Below, in pieces: positions 17,580-25,914 of a DNA stretch of 64,000 nt (position 1 is its first letter; each line of letters starts with the position of its first letter). The notes below the pieces were generated by a model that saw only the letters and a program-made list of their open reading frames with translations, was not told the DNA's origin and made no database searches. The position numbers and the translations under genes were made by a program. The DNA comes from Flavobacterium sp. 1355 (lineage in GTDB: Bacteria; Bacteroidota; Bacteroidia; Flavobacteriales; Flavobacteriaceae): contig NZ_JAFICC010000010.1 of the NCBI RefSeq assembly GCF_017833415.1, forward strand, positions 181,806 through 245,805, given 5' to 3'.

Positions 17580-17671
17580 AAATGAGTTGGTTATATTTAA
17601 GTTCGTGAAAGTAACAATAATTTAATTCAACCACAATAAAATGCAGTATTTTAAAGATAAATTAACGATTC

Positions 17672-17697
17672 AAAAAGCCCAAGCTTTATACTTGGGC
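17672..17697 (-). terminator. Terminator of the metal-handling operon
   Basis: The 7-bp stem GCCCAAG/CTTGGGC with a 7-nt loop is followed on the minus strand by a T-tract, 13 nt beyond the stop of the HMA-domain gene. Confidence 0.75.
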
Positions 17698-17709
17698 CCT
17701 CAAATTTAT

Positions 17710-18051
17710 TTATTGTCTTTCGTACTTGCAGCAGGCATGCAAATTATCATAATCCTCCTGTGTAGCTTTAACCTCTTTGGTATCATGTCCTGCTTTTGCT
17801 ATTGCTTTATTTAAATCTTCTGATGAGCATTTTTCCTCATTCAAAATTACTGTAAGCTGGTGAGAACTAATATCCCAATTAGCCATTTTTACACCCGGAA
17901 CACCAAAAGCTGCTTTTTCAATACGTTTTTTGCATTGTTCGCAATTACCATTCACTTCTGTGATATATTTTAAATTTTTATTTTTCTTAGTTTGGGCCTG
18001 TGCTGAAAATCCTAAAAAGGTTATTATCGCTACTAAAATTATTTTTTTCAT
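17710..18051 (-). CDS. Secreted heavy-metal-associated (HMA) domain protein
   Basis: A 113-residue exported protein with a signal peptide (about 1-19, MKKIILVAIITFLGFSAQA) and one ferredoxin-like HMA fold. The metal-binding loop is GNCEQC (Cys37, Cys40), where copper chaperones usually have GMxCxxC. It ends in HACCKYERQ with a vicinal Cys107-Cys108 pair that could form a second site. It is the last gene after the HYC_CC_PP and TonB-receptor genes on the same strand (41 nt from the receptor). A periplasmic copper carrier role is inferred from family and context; the metal is not proven. Confidence 0.85.
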   Translation of the reverse strand: MKKIILVAIITFLGFSAQAQTKKNKNLKYITEVNGNCEQCKKRIEKAAFGVPGVKMANWDISSHQLTVILNEEKCSSEDLNKAIAKAGHDTKEVKATQEDYDNLHACCKYERQ

Positions 18052-18092
18052 TTGTGTGTTATTAAGTATTTATAAAATTGATGTTTTTGATT

Positions 18093-20099
18093 TTATTTGA
18101 TTTTAAATCGCAATCCTGCGTAATACATTTGTCCAAAAATTGGAGCGTAAGCAATTGAAGCATCAAAATTTGGTCCAAACGGATCATCTGCTCCTAATAT
18201 TGCCTTTTCCTGCTTGTAATTTCCAATATTTTCCCCTCCTACATAAACCTCAAATACAGGAGAAAAAACTCTTGTGACCTGAACATTCATCACAGCATAT
18301 GATGGTGAAAATTCAGAAAATTGATCCGCAGCAGGATTTGTAGCCGTATAAGGCAATTGTTGTTTTCCCGACCAGTTAAAAGTATAATCGAATTTCCATT
18401 GCCTATCATTATTAAAATTGGTTTCGTACTCCAAATTCCCTAAAAAACGATGTTTGGCCTGCAACGGACGCTGAAATGTTCCCTTCAAATAATCGGTTTG
18501 AATGTCATAGTATTTGTAGGCTGTTCGCAAATTTAAATTATGCACTAATTCATAATTAAATTCAACCTGTAAACTATTTGCAAACGAATTTCCTTTTAGG
18601 TTATAAAACAGAACTTCCTGTGGACTTTGCATCACGTCTACTACTGCCTGATTTTGAAAATCGGTTCTATACAAGTCAAAACCTGCCTCTGCATTTTTAT
18701 TAAAGATTTTAAATTTCTGAGAAAAACTCAGTCCGTAATTCCACGCAATTTCCGGATTCAAACCATAAATCTTTCCATTATTATCCAGAATTGAAAAAGT
18801 TCTAGAACTGGCAAAAAGCTGTTGATTTTCGGCAAAAATATTAGCAGATCGTTTTCCTCTTCCGGCAGAGAAACGAAGCACTCCGTCTTTCCAGGGATTA
18901 TAACGCAAATGCAAACGAGGTGTCACAAAAAAGCCAAGTCTGTTATGATTATCAACTCTTCCGCCCAAAATCAAGCTAAAATTATCGGTATTGTCATACG
19001 TATATTCAAAGAAAGCTCCAACAGAATTATCGGTTCTGCTGTAATTGTTTACATTCACAAATTCCTGATACTGATCATAAGCAAAGTTTAATCCGGTCGT
19101 AAATTTGTGCATTGTATTATTGATGATCGAATTAAAAATCAAATTAGAATAATAGCTGTTTTGCTTAATATTATATTGATTTAAACCAAAATAAGATTCC
19201 TGATTATGACTATTAAAAGCGTTTTGAAAACCAATGCTTTGATAAGGCATATCCGGAAAGACATAGCCTATTTTGGTTGAAACATCAAATCGCTCGGTAT
19301 TGATTTCTGAACCCCAATAATTTGTAGTTCCTTTATCTCTGTCTTTATCAAAATTTACTTCTCCGGTTTGTTTTTTATCATTCATATATCTGAAATTGAT
19401 AAAACTTACCAAACCACTTTCGGGGTTATAATACTGATATCTATTGAGGATATTTATTTGCTTTCCTAACGGATTATCCAGAAAACCATCGTTATTCATG
19501 TCGTTTTTTGCAACACGTGTATTTCCATGAAGAAACAAACTGGTTGCCCATTTATCAGATATTTTTTTGTTGAAATGTGTATTCAATTCAAAGCGGGAAT
19601 CAGTTGATCCGTAGGCATTTAAAAAAAACGGAATATCGTTTATTGGCTTTAAAAGCTCTGTATTGATTTGCCCCGAAATACTTTCGTAACCGTTAATGAC
19701 ACTTCCTGCTCCTTTTGTTATCTGTACACTTTCGATCCAGGTTCCCGGAGTAAAAGACAACCCATAAGCCTGCGAAGCTCCTCGCACGGAAGGGATGTTC
19801 TCTTCGGTAATCATTAGGTACGGACTTGTTAATCCGAGCATTTTTATTTGTTTTGTTCCGGTTAAGGCATCAGAAAAATTGACATCTATTGACGGATTCG
19901 TTTCAAAACTTTCTGCCAGATTACAACAAGCCGCCTTTAAAAGTTCTTTGCTTGTAATGACAGAGGTATTGGCTGTAAGAGTATAGGATTTTTTTATTCC
20001 TTTTTGCTTTTTTGTAATTTTTACTTCCTCCAGGTCTTCTTGAGAAAACATAGAAACAGAAAGCAAAAACATAACAAAAAGCATTATATTTTTTTGCAT
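18093..20099 (-). CDS. TonB-dependent outer-membrane receptor, probable metal/copper type
   Basis: A 668-residue TonB-dependent receptor with a signal peptide (about 1-19), plug domain (about 40-155) and beta-barrel (about 165-668) ending FKIK. Plug motifs include SVRGASQAYGLSF and VQITKGAGSVINGYESISGQI. Near the start of the plug is a vicinal cysteine pair, Cys58-Cys59 (KAACCNLAESF), suited to binding a soft metal. Unlike SusC-type receptors it lacks an N-terminal carboxypeptidase-regulatory domain. Its place between a Cys-rich HYC_CC_PP protein and an HMA protein points to copper or another soft metal. The substrate is inferred from context. Confidence 0.88.
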   Translation of the reverse strand: MQKNIMLFVMFLLSVSMFSQEDLEEVKITKKQKGIKKSYTLTANTSVITSKELLKAACCNLAESFETNPSIDVNFSDALTGTKQIKMLGLTSPYLMITEENIPSVRGASQAYGLSFTPGTWIESVQITKGAGSVINGYESISGQINTELLKPINDIPFFLNAYGSTDSRFELNTHFNKKISDKWATSLFLHGNTRVAKNDMNNDGFLDNPLGKQINILNRYQYYNPESGLVSFINFRYMNDKKQTGEVNFDKDRDKGTTNYWGSEINTERFDVSTKIGYVFPDMPYQSIGFQNAFNSHNQESYFGLNQYNIKQNSYYSNLIFNSIINNTMHKFTTGLNFAYDQYQEFVNVNNYSRTDNSVGAFFEYTYDNTDNFSLILGGRVDNHNRLGFFVTPRLHLRYNPWKDGVLRFSAGRGKRSANIFAENQQLFASSRTFSILDNNGKIYGLNPEIAWNYGLSFSQKFKIFNKNAEAGFDLYRTDFQNQAVVDVMQSPQEVLFYNLKGNSFANSLQVEFNYELVHNLNLRTAYKYYDIQTDYLKGTFQRPLQAKHRFLGNLEYETNFNNDRQWKFDYTFNWSGKQQLPYTATNPAADQFSEFSPSYAVMNVQVTRVFSPVFEVYVGGENIGNYKQEKAILGADDPFGPNFDASIAYAPIFGQMYYAGLRFKIK

Positions 20100-20200
20100 A
20101 AAAATTGATTTTAATGTTATTTAGAAGCTGTTTTTTAATTGTTTAACAACAAAAAACAGTAAAACACAAGCATAGGAATGCTTGATTCTAAACACTAAAA

Positions 20201-20596
20201 TCAGGAATAAAAAATGTATTGATTATATAATTTGAATAAGGGGGGTGCATTCGCATCTGAATAATACGAAATAATCTGATTACCCCTGAAATTTGGAATT
20301 GCAAGAAAAGTGATAGGATTGAACTCCTGAATTACTGCAGGAAAAGCAATTTGAAAAAAGAAAATTTTGAAAGTAGCATCATCTGATTTTTTTTCAAAAT
20401 GAACTGTTTTGTCTTTACAGCATGAATTTTTCTTTTCGACAGCGCCACAGCATTTTTTTTCTGTAGCCTTTTCTGTAGCATTTAAAGATATCGAAGCTAT
20501 TTTTCCTCCGCAATAATGCACATCAAAAGCAAACCCAATGTTGGAAACCAACAAAAGGAAGGCCAAAAATAATCCTGTGCATTTCTTTAAACTCAT
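20201..20596 (-). CDS. HYC_CC_PP family protein
   Basis: A 131-residue exported protein with a signal peptide (about 1-24) and the motifs that give the family its name: HYC (His27-Cys29), CC pairs (Cys49-Cys50 and Cys59-Cys60), and PP near the C-terminus (ANAPPLFKLYNQ). The family is Bacteroidota-specific and uncharacterised. The dense Cys/His content suggests metal binding. It is the first gene of a three-gene minus-strand unit with a TonB receptor and an HMA protein. The 101-nt gap to the receptor gene holds a small hairpin (AAGCAT/ATGCTT), so coupling of expression is uncertain. Confidence 0.82.
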   Translation of the reverse strand: MSLKKCTGLFLAFLLLVSNIGFAFDVHYCGGKIASISLNATEKATEKKCCGAVEKKNSCCKDKTVHFEKKSDDATFKIFFFQIAFPAVIQEFNPITFLAIPNFRGNQIISYYSDANAPPLFKLYNQYIFYS

Positions 20597-20641
20597 ACTG
20601 CAAAATTATTCAAAAAGAGTTTAAAAAAATGTAATGAAATG

Positions 20642-21088
20642 TTATTTTTTAAGATTTTGCATCTGATAATAAAATGCAGGAATAAATAAGAGGACAAAAA
20701 TGGGCTGAATAATAAATCTTCTGACGTAAAAAAGGAGCCAGTTTCCATCTGGAAAAAACTTAAGAATTATAAAGAACATTCCGAAAAGAATAAGAAAAAA
20801 AAACAAGTAAAGAAATGTGCTAAACTTGAAAATTTCCATATCCTTAAAAAGAATGTAAATAAGTAAAAGAGATAAGGCAGAATTTAAAAAATAACGCAAT
20901 AAGAGTCCAAAAAAAAGTTTTAAAAAATCTATTTCAGGAAAAGGCAAACTTTTAAAATCAGAATCAAAATAAACAAGCAATGGATCATAAAACAATTGGT
21001 TTTCAAAACTTCTGATCAAAACAAAGCAAAGCACAATAAAGATTGCTATTATGATTTTGAATTTATGCTCTTGAATTTTATTTAGCAT
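20642..21088 (-). CDS. Exosortase F system-associated membrane protein
   Basis: A 148-residue membrane protein with about four hydrophobic segments (around 13-26, 50-70, 76-100, 115-140). I recognise it as the partner protein encoded next to XrtF in flavobacteria; its function is not known. Its start overlaps the 3' end of xrtF by 11 nt, so the two are translationally coupled. It could assist substrate recognition or membrane assembly of the exosortase. Identification relies heavily on this context. Confidence 0.75.
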   Translation of the reverse strand: MLNKIQEHKFKIIIAIFIVLCFVLIRSFENQLFYDPLLVYFDSDFKSLPFPEIDFLKLFFGLLLRYFLNSALSLLLIYILFKDMEIFKFSTFLYLFFFLILFGMFFIILKFFPDGNWLLFYVRRFIIQPIFVLLFIPAFYYQMQNLKK

Positions 21089-21614
21089 ATTTTGAAAATT
21101 TATTTACCCAAAAAACCCAAAGGATAAAAACCAGCCCATATATAATGAGCGGAAAAAGAACCCCGTGAAGAATATGTTCTTTTTCAGGAAAGCGAAATAG
21201 CAAAACTGCCAAAAGAGCAATACGTATAATATTCAAAACATAAATTAAAAAAACTCCGAACAGAATAAAATATATTGTTGTTTTTAATTTTCCTGCAAAA
21301 GCTGTTATAAAAGAAACAAATAAAATAATAACACTTACAGCATTACAGCCTTCTATAATTCTTAATGTATATTTATTATTGTACCAAAGTTGCAAAGATG
21401 GATTTGATATGCTTTTGATAATTTTTACATCACAATTAAATAACTGCATAAGCTGATGTACATTTTGACCAACTATATTGGTTATTCCATCAATATCATT
21501 CGTTTCAAAGTTGTTTAAATACAGCCTGTAAACCAATGTAAAAATGATATAAGCAGCAAAAAAAGTGCTTATAAAAACAAGGAAAGGTCTAAACTGTTGC
21601 AAATATTTTTTCAA
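21078..21614 (-). CDS. xrtF: Exosortase family protein XrtF
   Basis: Exosortases are membrane cysteine proteases or transpeptidases that process proteins carrying a short C-terminal sorting tail. The 178-residue XrtF has several helices and the family triad: Cys90 in IIEGCNA, Arg131 in NIIRIALL, and a His in EHILHGVLF (His147 or His150). It is divergent from the fRMsr gene (72 nt between the ATGs). No gene in the window encodes an obvious sorting-tail substrate. The short XrtF size is normal for flavobacteria. Confidence 0.88.
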   Translation of the reverse strand: MKKYLQQFRPFLVFISTFFAAYIIFTLVYRLYLNNFETNDIDGITNIVGQNVHQLMQLFNCDVKIIKSISNPSLQLWYNNKYTLRIIEGCNAVSVIILFVSFITAFAGKLKTTIYFILFGVFLIYVLNIIRIALLAVLLFRFPEKEHILHGVLFPLIIYGLVFILWVFWVNKFSKYAK

Positions 21615-21661
21615 AGGAAATTTTTTAACAAATTTATGTATTTTTTAAATTCAGCATTAAA

Positions 21662-21669
21662 TACTTTTG
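21662..21669 (+). promoter_or_regulatory. -7 promoter element of the fRMsr gene
   Basis: TACTTTTG matches TAnnTTTG and lies 17 nt before the ATG at 21687. Confidence 0.55.
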
Positions 21670-21686
21670 TACAAAAATTTTCCATT

Positions 21687-22142
21687 ATGACATTTCAGGA
21701 ATTACAACCAAAAATAAGCGCTATTGTAGCTGATAGCAATAAAGTTAGAGACGAGAAATTGTTGTCAATCTGCCAATTATTAAATGAAAATGTAGAATAT
21801 TACAATTGGGTTGGGTTTTATTTTGCCAATCATGAAAGTAAGACACTGCATTTAGGACCCTATGTAGGAGCAGAAACAGATCATACTGTTATTCCTTTTG
21901 GAAAAGGGATTTGTGGTCAGGTTGCCGAAAGCAATGCCAATTTTGTAGTGCCGGATGTTGCTGCACAGGACAATTATATTGCATGCAGTTTTACAGTAAA
22001 ATCTGAAATCGTGGTTCCGTTATTTGTCAATGGACAAAATATTGGACAAATTGATATAGACAGTCATGTTATTAACCCATTTACAGAAGCAGACGAAAGA
22101 TTTTTAGAGTTTGTAAATCAAGAAGTTGCTAAACTTTTCTAA
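21687..22142 (+). CDS. GAF-domain free methionine-(R)-sulfoxide reductase
   Basis: A 151-residue single-GAF-domain protein matching fRMsr, which reduces free methionine-R-sulfoxide using cysteines and thioredoxin. The family motifs are clear: YNWVGFYF, LGPYVGAE, PFGKGICGQVAES (a redox Cys), DNYIACSFTVKSEIVVPL (the catalytic Cys region) and GQIDIDSHV. The start is the ATG at 21687, because an in-frame extension upstream would run over the promoter motif. A plain GAF sensor is less likely given the two conserved cysteines. Confidence 0.9.
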   Translation: MTFQELQPKISAIVADSNKVRDEKLLSICQLLNENVEYYNWVGFYFANHESKTLHLGPYVGAETDHTVIPFGKGICGQVAESNANFVVPDVAAQDNYIACSFTVKSEIVVPLFVNGQNIGQIDIDSHVINPFTEADERFLEFVNQEVAKLF

Positions 22143-22243
22143 AAAAACATTTCTTAAAACACAAAAAAAATATTTATTTCAGCTTAAAATGTGTAATCTT
22201 TAAATTTTTCAACCTTTAAATTTATTTTTTAGAAAAAAAGATG

Positions 22244-22252
22244 TATTTTTGC
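22244..22252 (+). promoter_or_regulatory. -7 promoter element of rpsO
   Basis: TATTTTTGC fits TAnnTTTGC, 54 nt before the rpsO ATG, leaving a short AU-rich leader. Confidence 0.65.
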
Positions 22253-22306
22253 ACCCGTCTTACAAAAGTTGTATGACATACATAAAAATCATTAAATAAT
22301 ATTGGA

Positions 22307-22573
22307 ATGTATTTAACTAAAGAAAAGAAAGAAGAGATTTTCGCACAACACGGTGGTGCAACAAACACTGGAAGCGCAGAAGGTCAGATTGCATTGTTCA
22401 CTTACAGAATTTCACACTTAACTGAGCACTTGAAAAAAAATCGTCACGATTACAACACTGAGCGTTCTCTTGTACTATTAGTAGGTAAAAGAAGAGCTTT
22501 GTTGGATTACTTGAAAAAGAAAGAGATCAACAGATATCGTGAGATTATCAAAGTATTGAATATCAGAAAATAA
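22307..22573 (+). CDS. rpsO: 30S ribosomal protein S15
   Basis: S15 binds the central domain of 16S rRNA early in 30S assembly. The 88-residue protein has the expected core: TGSAEGQIALFTYRISHLTEHLK and the signature LVLLVGKRRALLDYLKKKEINRY. It has its own promoter motif and terminator, followed by pnp. The rpsO-pnp order is widely conserved, although here a terminator lies between them. Confidence 0.98.
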   Translation: MYLTKEKKEEIFAQHGGATNTGSAEGQIALFTYRISHLTEHLKKNRHDYNTERSLVLLVGKRRALLDYLKKKEINRYREIIKVLNIRK

Positions 22574-22582
22574 TCAATATAG

Positions 22583-22615
22583 AAAAGAGGTGCGAGAGTG
22601 CCTCTTTTTGTTTTT
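22583..22615 (+). terminator. Terminator between rpsO and pnp
   Basis: AAAAGAGG and CCTCTTTT form an 8-bp stem with a 10-nt loop, followed by a T-rich tract. It starts 9 nt after the rpsO stop and probably gives partial or full uncoupling of rpsO from pnp. Confidence 0.75.
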
Positions 22616-22680
22616 ACAAAATATAAGTCTTTCAGGCTATTACAAGAAAAAAAGTTTGGTTTTTCATTGGGTTTTAGAAT

Positions 22681-22716
22681 ACAACAACTACACACAACAA
22701 CTACAACACAACTAGA
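22681..22716 (+). repeat. G-free ACAAC-rich leader of pnp with a 12-nt direct repeat
   Basis: ACAACAACTACA occurs at 22681-22692 and again at 22694-22705, followed by a third partial copy. The tract is almost free of G and should be unstructured in mRNA. It lies about 32 nt before the pnp ATG and may be an unstructured ribosome-loading leader. Similar ACA-rich sequence precedes rpe and purH. Confidence 0.55.
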
Positions 22717-22747
22717 ACCCATTGTATAATCAAAAAGGAAAAAAATT

Positions 22748-24883
22748 ATGATTCCACAATTATTTGTAGAAAAAATCGATTTAGGTGATGGCAGAAGCAT
22801 CACAATCGAGACAGGACGTTTAGCAAAACAAGCTGATGGTGCTGTAGTAGTAAGAATGGGAGATACGATGATACTTGCAACAGCAGTTTCAGCCCGTACC
22901 TCTAACCCAGGCGTTGATTTTTTACCATTAACGGTAGATTACCGCGAAAAATTTGCAGCAGCAGGTCGTTTCCCTGGAGGTTTCTTTAAAAGAGAAGCAC
23001 GTCCAAGCGACAGCGAGGTATTGACAATGAGATTAGTTGACCGTGTATTGCGTCCGCTTTTCCCAGATGATTACCATGCTGAAACTCAGGTTATGATTCA
23101 ATTAATGTCTCATGACGAAGAAGTTATGCCAGACGCTTTAGCTGGTTTAGCTGCATCTGCAGCATTAGCAGTTTCTGATATTCCGTTTTATAACTTAATT
23201 TCTGAAGTACGTGTTGCACGTATCGACGGAAAGCTTGTTATCAACCCAAGCAGAACAGAATTAGAAAAATCAGATATCGATATGATGATTGGTGCTTCTA
23301 TGGATTCTGTTGCAATGGTTGAAGGTGAGATGAAAGAAATTTCAGAGGCTGAAATGATCGAAGCTATTAAATTTGCTCACGAAGCTATTAAAGTTCAAAT
23401 TCAGGCGCAATTGCGTTTACAAGCTGCTTTTGGTAAAAAAGAAATTCGTACTTACGAAGGTGAGAGAGAAAACGAAGAAATTTACAAAAAAGTAAAAGAT
23501 GCGGCTTACGATAAAATTTATGCTATTGCAAAAGTTGGTTCGGCTAAACACGAAAGAGGTGCTGCATTTGCTGAAGTAAAAGAAGAAGTAAAAGCTTTAT
23601 TTACAGAAGAAGAATTAGCTGCTGATGGAGATTTAGTTTCTAAATATTTCTACAAAACAAACAAAGAAGCTGTTCGTAATGTAGTATTAGAATTAGGAGT
23701 TCGTTTAGACGGAAGAAAAACTACAGATATCAGACCAATCTGGTGTGAAATTGATTATTTACCAAGAGTTCACGGTTCATCTTTATTTACACGTGGAGAA
23801 ACTCAGGCTTTGGCTACAGTAACTCTTGGGACTTCAAGAGAAGCTAACCAAATCGATTCTCCATCTGAACAAGGTGAAGAGAAATTCTATTTACATTATA
23901 ACTTCCCTCCTTTCTCTACTGGTGAAGCAAAACCTCTAAGAGGAACTTCAAGAAGAGAAGTTGGTCACGGTAACTTAGCTCAAAGAGCTTTAAAAAACAT
24001 GATCCCTGCAGATTGTCCTTATACAATTCGTATTGTTTCTGAAGTATTAGAATCTAACGGTTCTTCTTCTATGGCAACTGTTTGCGCCGGAACAATGGCT
24101 TTGATGGATGCTGGGGTTCAAATGGTAAAACCAGTTTCTGGTATTGCTATGGGATTAATTACTGATGGAGAAAAATTTGCTGTATTGTCTGATATTTTAG
24201 GTGATGAAGATCATTTAGGAGATATGGACTTTAAGGTAACAGGAACTGCTGATGGAATTACTGCTTGTCAAATGGACATTAAAATTGATGGTTTACGTTA
24301 TGATATCATGGAGCAGGCTTTAGCTCAGGCACGTGACGGACGTTTACACATTTTAGGTAAATTAACCGAAACAATTGCTGCACCAAGAAGTGACGTAAAA
24401 GCACATGCGCCAAAAATCATTACCAGAACTATTCCTGGAAACTTTATTGGAGCATTAATCGGACCTGGTGGAAAAGTAATTCAGGAATTACAAAAAGCTA
24501 CAGGAACTACTATTGTTATCAATGAGGTTGACGAGCAAGGTGTTATTGAAATTTTAGGTACAGATCCTGCCGGAATTGAAGCAGTATTGGCAAAAATTAA
24601 GTCAATCACTTTCAAACCACAAATGGGAGAAGCTTATGAAGTTAAAGTAATTAAAATGTTGGATTTTGGAGCTGTAGTAGAATATACTGCTGCGCCAGGA
24701 AATGAGGTTTTATTACACGTTTCTGAACTTGCCTGGGAGCGTACTGAAAATGTTACTGATGTAGTTAACATGGGTGATGTTTTTGAAGTGAAATACTTAG
24801 GTGTTGATCCTAAAACTAAAAAAGAAAAAGTGTCAAGAAAAGCACTTATTCCAAGACCTCCACGTGAGGAGAAAAAAGAGTAA
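22748..24883 (+). CDS. pnp: Polyribonucleotide nucleotidyltransferase (PNPase)
   Basis: PNPase is a trimeric phosphorolytic 3'-5' exoribonuclease that degrades mRNA. The 711-residue protein has two RNase PH-like cores (about 1-220 and 310-540; [27 protein letters not shown] and the active-site segment [16 protein letters not shown]), with an all-alpha linker between them. A KH domain (about 555-615, with the GxxG loop in [11 protein letters not shown]) and an S1 domain (about 625-700) follow. All are intact. It follows rpsO and ends at a strong terminator. Confidence 0.98.
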   Translation: MIPQLFVEKIDLGDGRSITIETGRLAKQADGAVVVRMGDTMILATAVSARTSNPGVDFLPLTVDYREKFAAAGRFPGGFFKREARPSDSEVLTMRLVDRVLRPLFPDDYHAETQVMIQLMSHDEEVMPDALAGLAASAALAVSDIPFYNLISEVRVARIDGKLVINPSRTELEKSDIDMMIGASMDSVAMVEGEMKEISEAEMIEAIKFAHEAIKVQIQAQLRLQAAFGKKEIRTYEGERENEEIYKKVKDAAYDKIYAIAKVGSAKHERGAAFAEVKEEVKALFTEEELAADGDLVSKYFYKTNKEAVRNVVLELGVRLDGRKTTDIRPIWCEIDYLPRVHGSSLFTRGETQALATVTLGTSREANQIDSPSEQGEEKFYLHYNFPPFSTGEAKPLRGTSRREVGHGNLAQRALKNMIPADCPYTIRIVSEVLESNGSSSMATVCAGTMALMDAGVQMVKPVSGIAMGLITDGEKFAVLSDILGDEDHLGDMDFKVTGTADGITACQMDIKIDGLRYDIMEQALAQARDGRLHILGKLTETIAAPRSDVKAHAPKIITRTIPGNFIGALIGPGGKVIQELQKATGTTIVINEVDEQGVIEILGTDPAGIEAVLAKIKSITFKPQMGEAYEVKVIKMLDFGAVVEYTAAPGNEVLLHVSELAWERTENVTDVVNMGDVFEVKYLGVDPKTKKEKVSRKALIPRPPREEKKE

Positions 24884-24916
24884 TCAGATCTTAGTTTACT
24901 AAAGGTTTATTCATAG

Positions 24917-24959
24917 AAAACCCCAATTCATAAATTTGAATTGGGGTTTTTCGTTTTTT
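24917..24959 (+). terminator. Terminator after pnp
   Basis: A 14-bp stem, AAAACCCCAATTCA with TGAATTGGGGTTTT, is followed by a T-rich tail 34 nt past the pnp stop. Confidence 0.9.
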
Positions 24960-25122
24960 GCAATTAATGCTTCTTTTAATTATATGTAGAATCGGACGAA
25001 GATATTAAGATTTATTCATCAAAAATCCTAAATCACAATAGAAATCATGTATCTCACTTAAAAGGAATAGTGTTTTTATTACATTTTAACGGTTTTATGT
25101 ATTATCTATAACATTTTTTTAA

Positions 25123-25130
25123 TATATTTG
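25123..25130 (+). promoter_or_regulatory. -7 promoter element of the envelope operon at 25.2-32.8 kb
   Basis: TATATTTG matches TAnnTTTG. It overlaps the in-frame TTG at 25128, so translation must start further downstream. About 160 nt of AT-rich DNA with no other recognisable element lie between it and the pnp terminator. Confidence 0.6.
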
Positions 25131-25166
25131 AAATCGCCAAAACAAATCCTTAAATCACACAATCCT

Positions 25167-25910
25167 TTGAAAAATTATCAAAATAAAACTTCTTTCCTTA
25201 TTTTATTTGGATTATTATTAAGCATTTCAAATATTCACAGTCAATCCATCAATAATGAAGTCTCTACTTATAACTGGTTTGATAAAACAGTTGGTAAAGA
25301 AAATCTTGACATTATTAATGGCACGCCTCATAATAATCCGTATGCAACTGTTGGTGATAATAACATTTATTTAATTGACCAATACGAATCTGGAAACCTA
25401 ACTTATGAAGGTCAAACTTATTATAATGTAAAACTGAAATATGACATTTATAGAGATATTTTGGTCTTAAACCCGTTTGAATCTGAAAATATTGGTATAA
25501 ATCTTATCCAAAATAAGGTAGAATCTTTTTCTATTAAAGACAGGAATTTTATAAAAATTGACAAAAAAGATAATGGCGTTCCAGAATTTACTACTGGATA
25601 TTATGAGGAAAGTAAAATTGCTCCGGATTTTATATTTTATATCAAACATCATAAAGGTCAGCAAAAAGTTATTTCTGAAGGTATACTATCTTATACTTTT
25701 AAGGAAAACACTTCTTATTTCCTTAGTTTAAAAAACAAAGTATATCAGATCAATAGTAAAAATGAGATAATTAAAATATTTCCTGAACAAAAAAAACAAA
25801 TCAATGGGTTTTATTTGATGAATAGAGAACTTAGAAAGACGGATTTGAATCAGTTTATGAAAAATTTGATGAAATACATTAATAATTCTCTTTCAATACA
25901 AACGAAATAA
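25167..25910 (+). CDS. Secreted protein of unknown function, first gene of the TonB/DUF4249 operon
   Basis: I do not recognise this family. The 247-residue product starts at TTG (25167): MKNYQNKTSFLILFGLLLSISNIHSQS is a typical signal peptide, whereas the longer frame from 25128 would begin inside the -7 promoter motif. The mature part is predicted to be beta-rich, with many Tyr/Asn/Ile residues and no cysteines, membrane helices or catalytic motif. It includes a strand-rich YDIYRDILVLNPFESENIGINL-like region around 100-125 and a basic C-terminus. It lies 4 nt before the receptor gene, so it probably acts with it in the periplasm or at the surface. Confidence 0.75.
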   Translation: MKNYQNKTSFLILFGLLLSISNIHSQSINNEVSTYNWFDKTVGKENLDIINGTPHNNPYATVGDNNIYLIDQYESGNLTYEGQTYYNVKLKYDIYRDILVLNPFESENIGINLIQNKVESFSIKDRNFIKIDKKDNGVPEFTTGYYEESKIAPDFIFYIKHHKGQQKVISEGILSYTFKENTSYFLSLKNKVYQINSKNEIIKIFPEQKKQINGFYLMNRELRKTDLNQFMKNLMKYINNSLSIQTK

Positions 25911-25914
25911 GACA

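Noticed and set aside
22681..22716. Short direct repeats considered as a CRISPR remnant
   Set aside because: Units are 12 nt, nearly contiguous and low in complexity, with no spacers and no cas genes.
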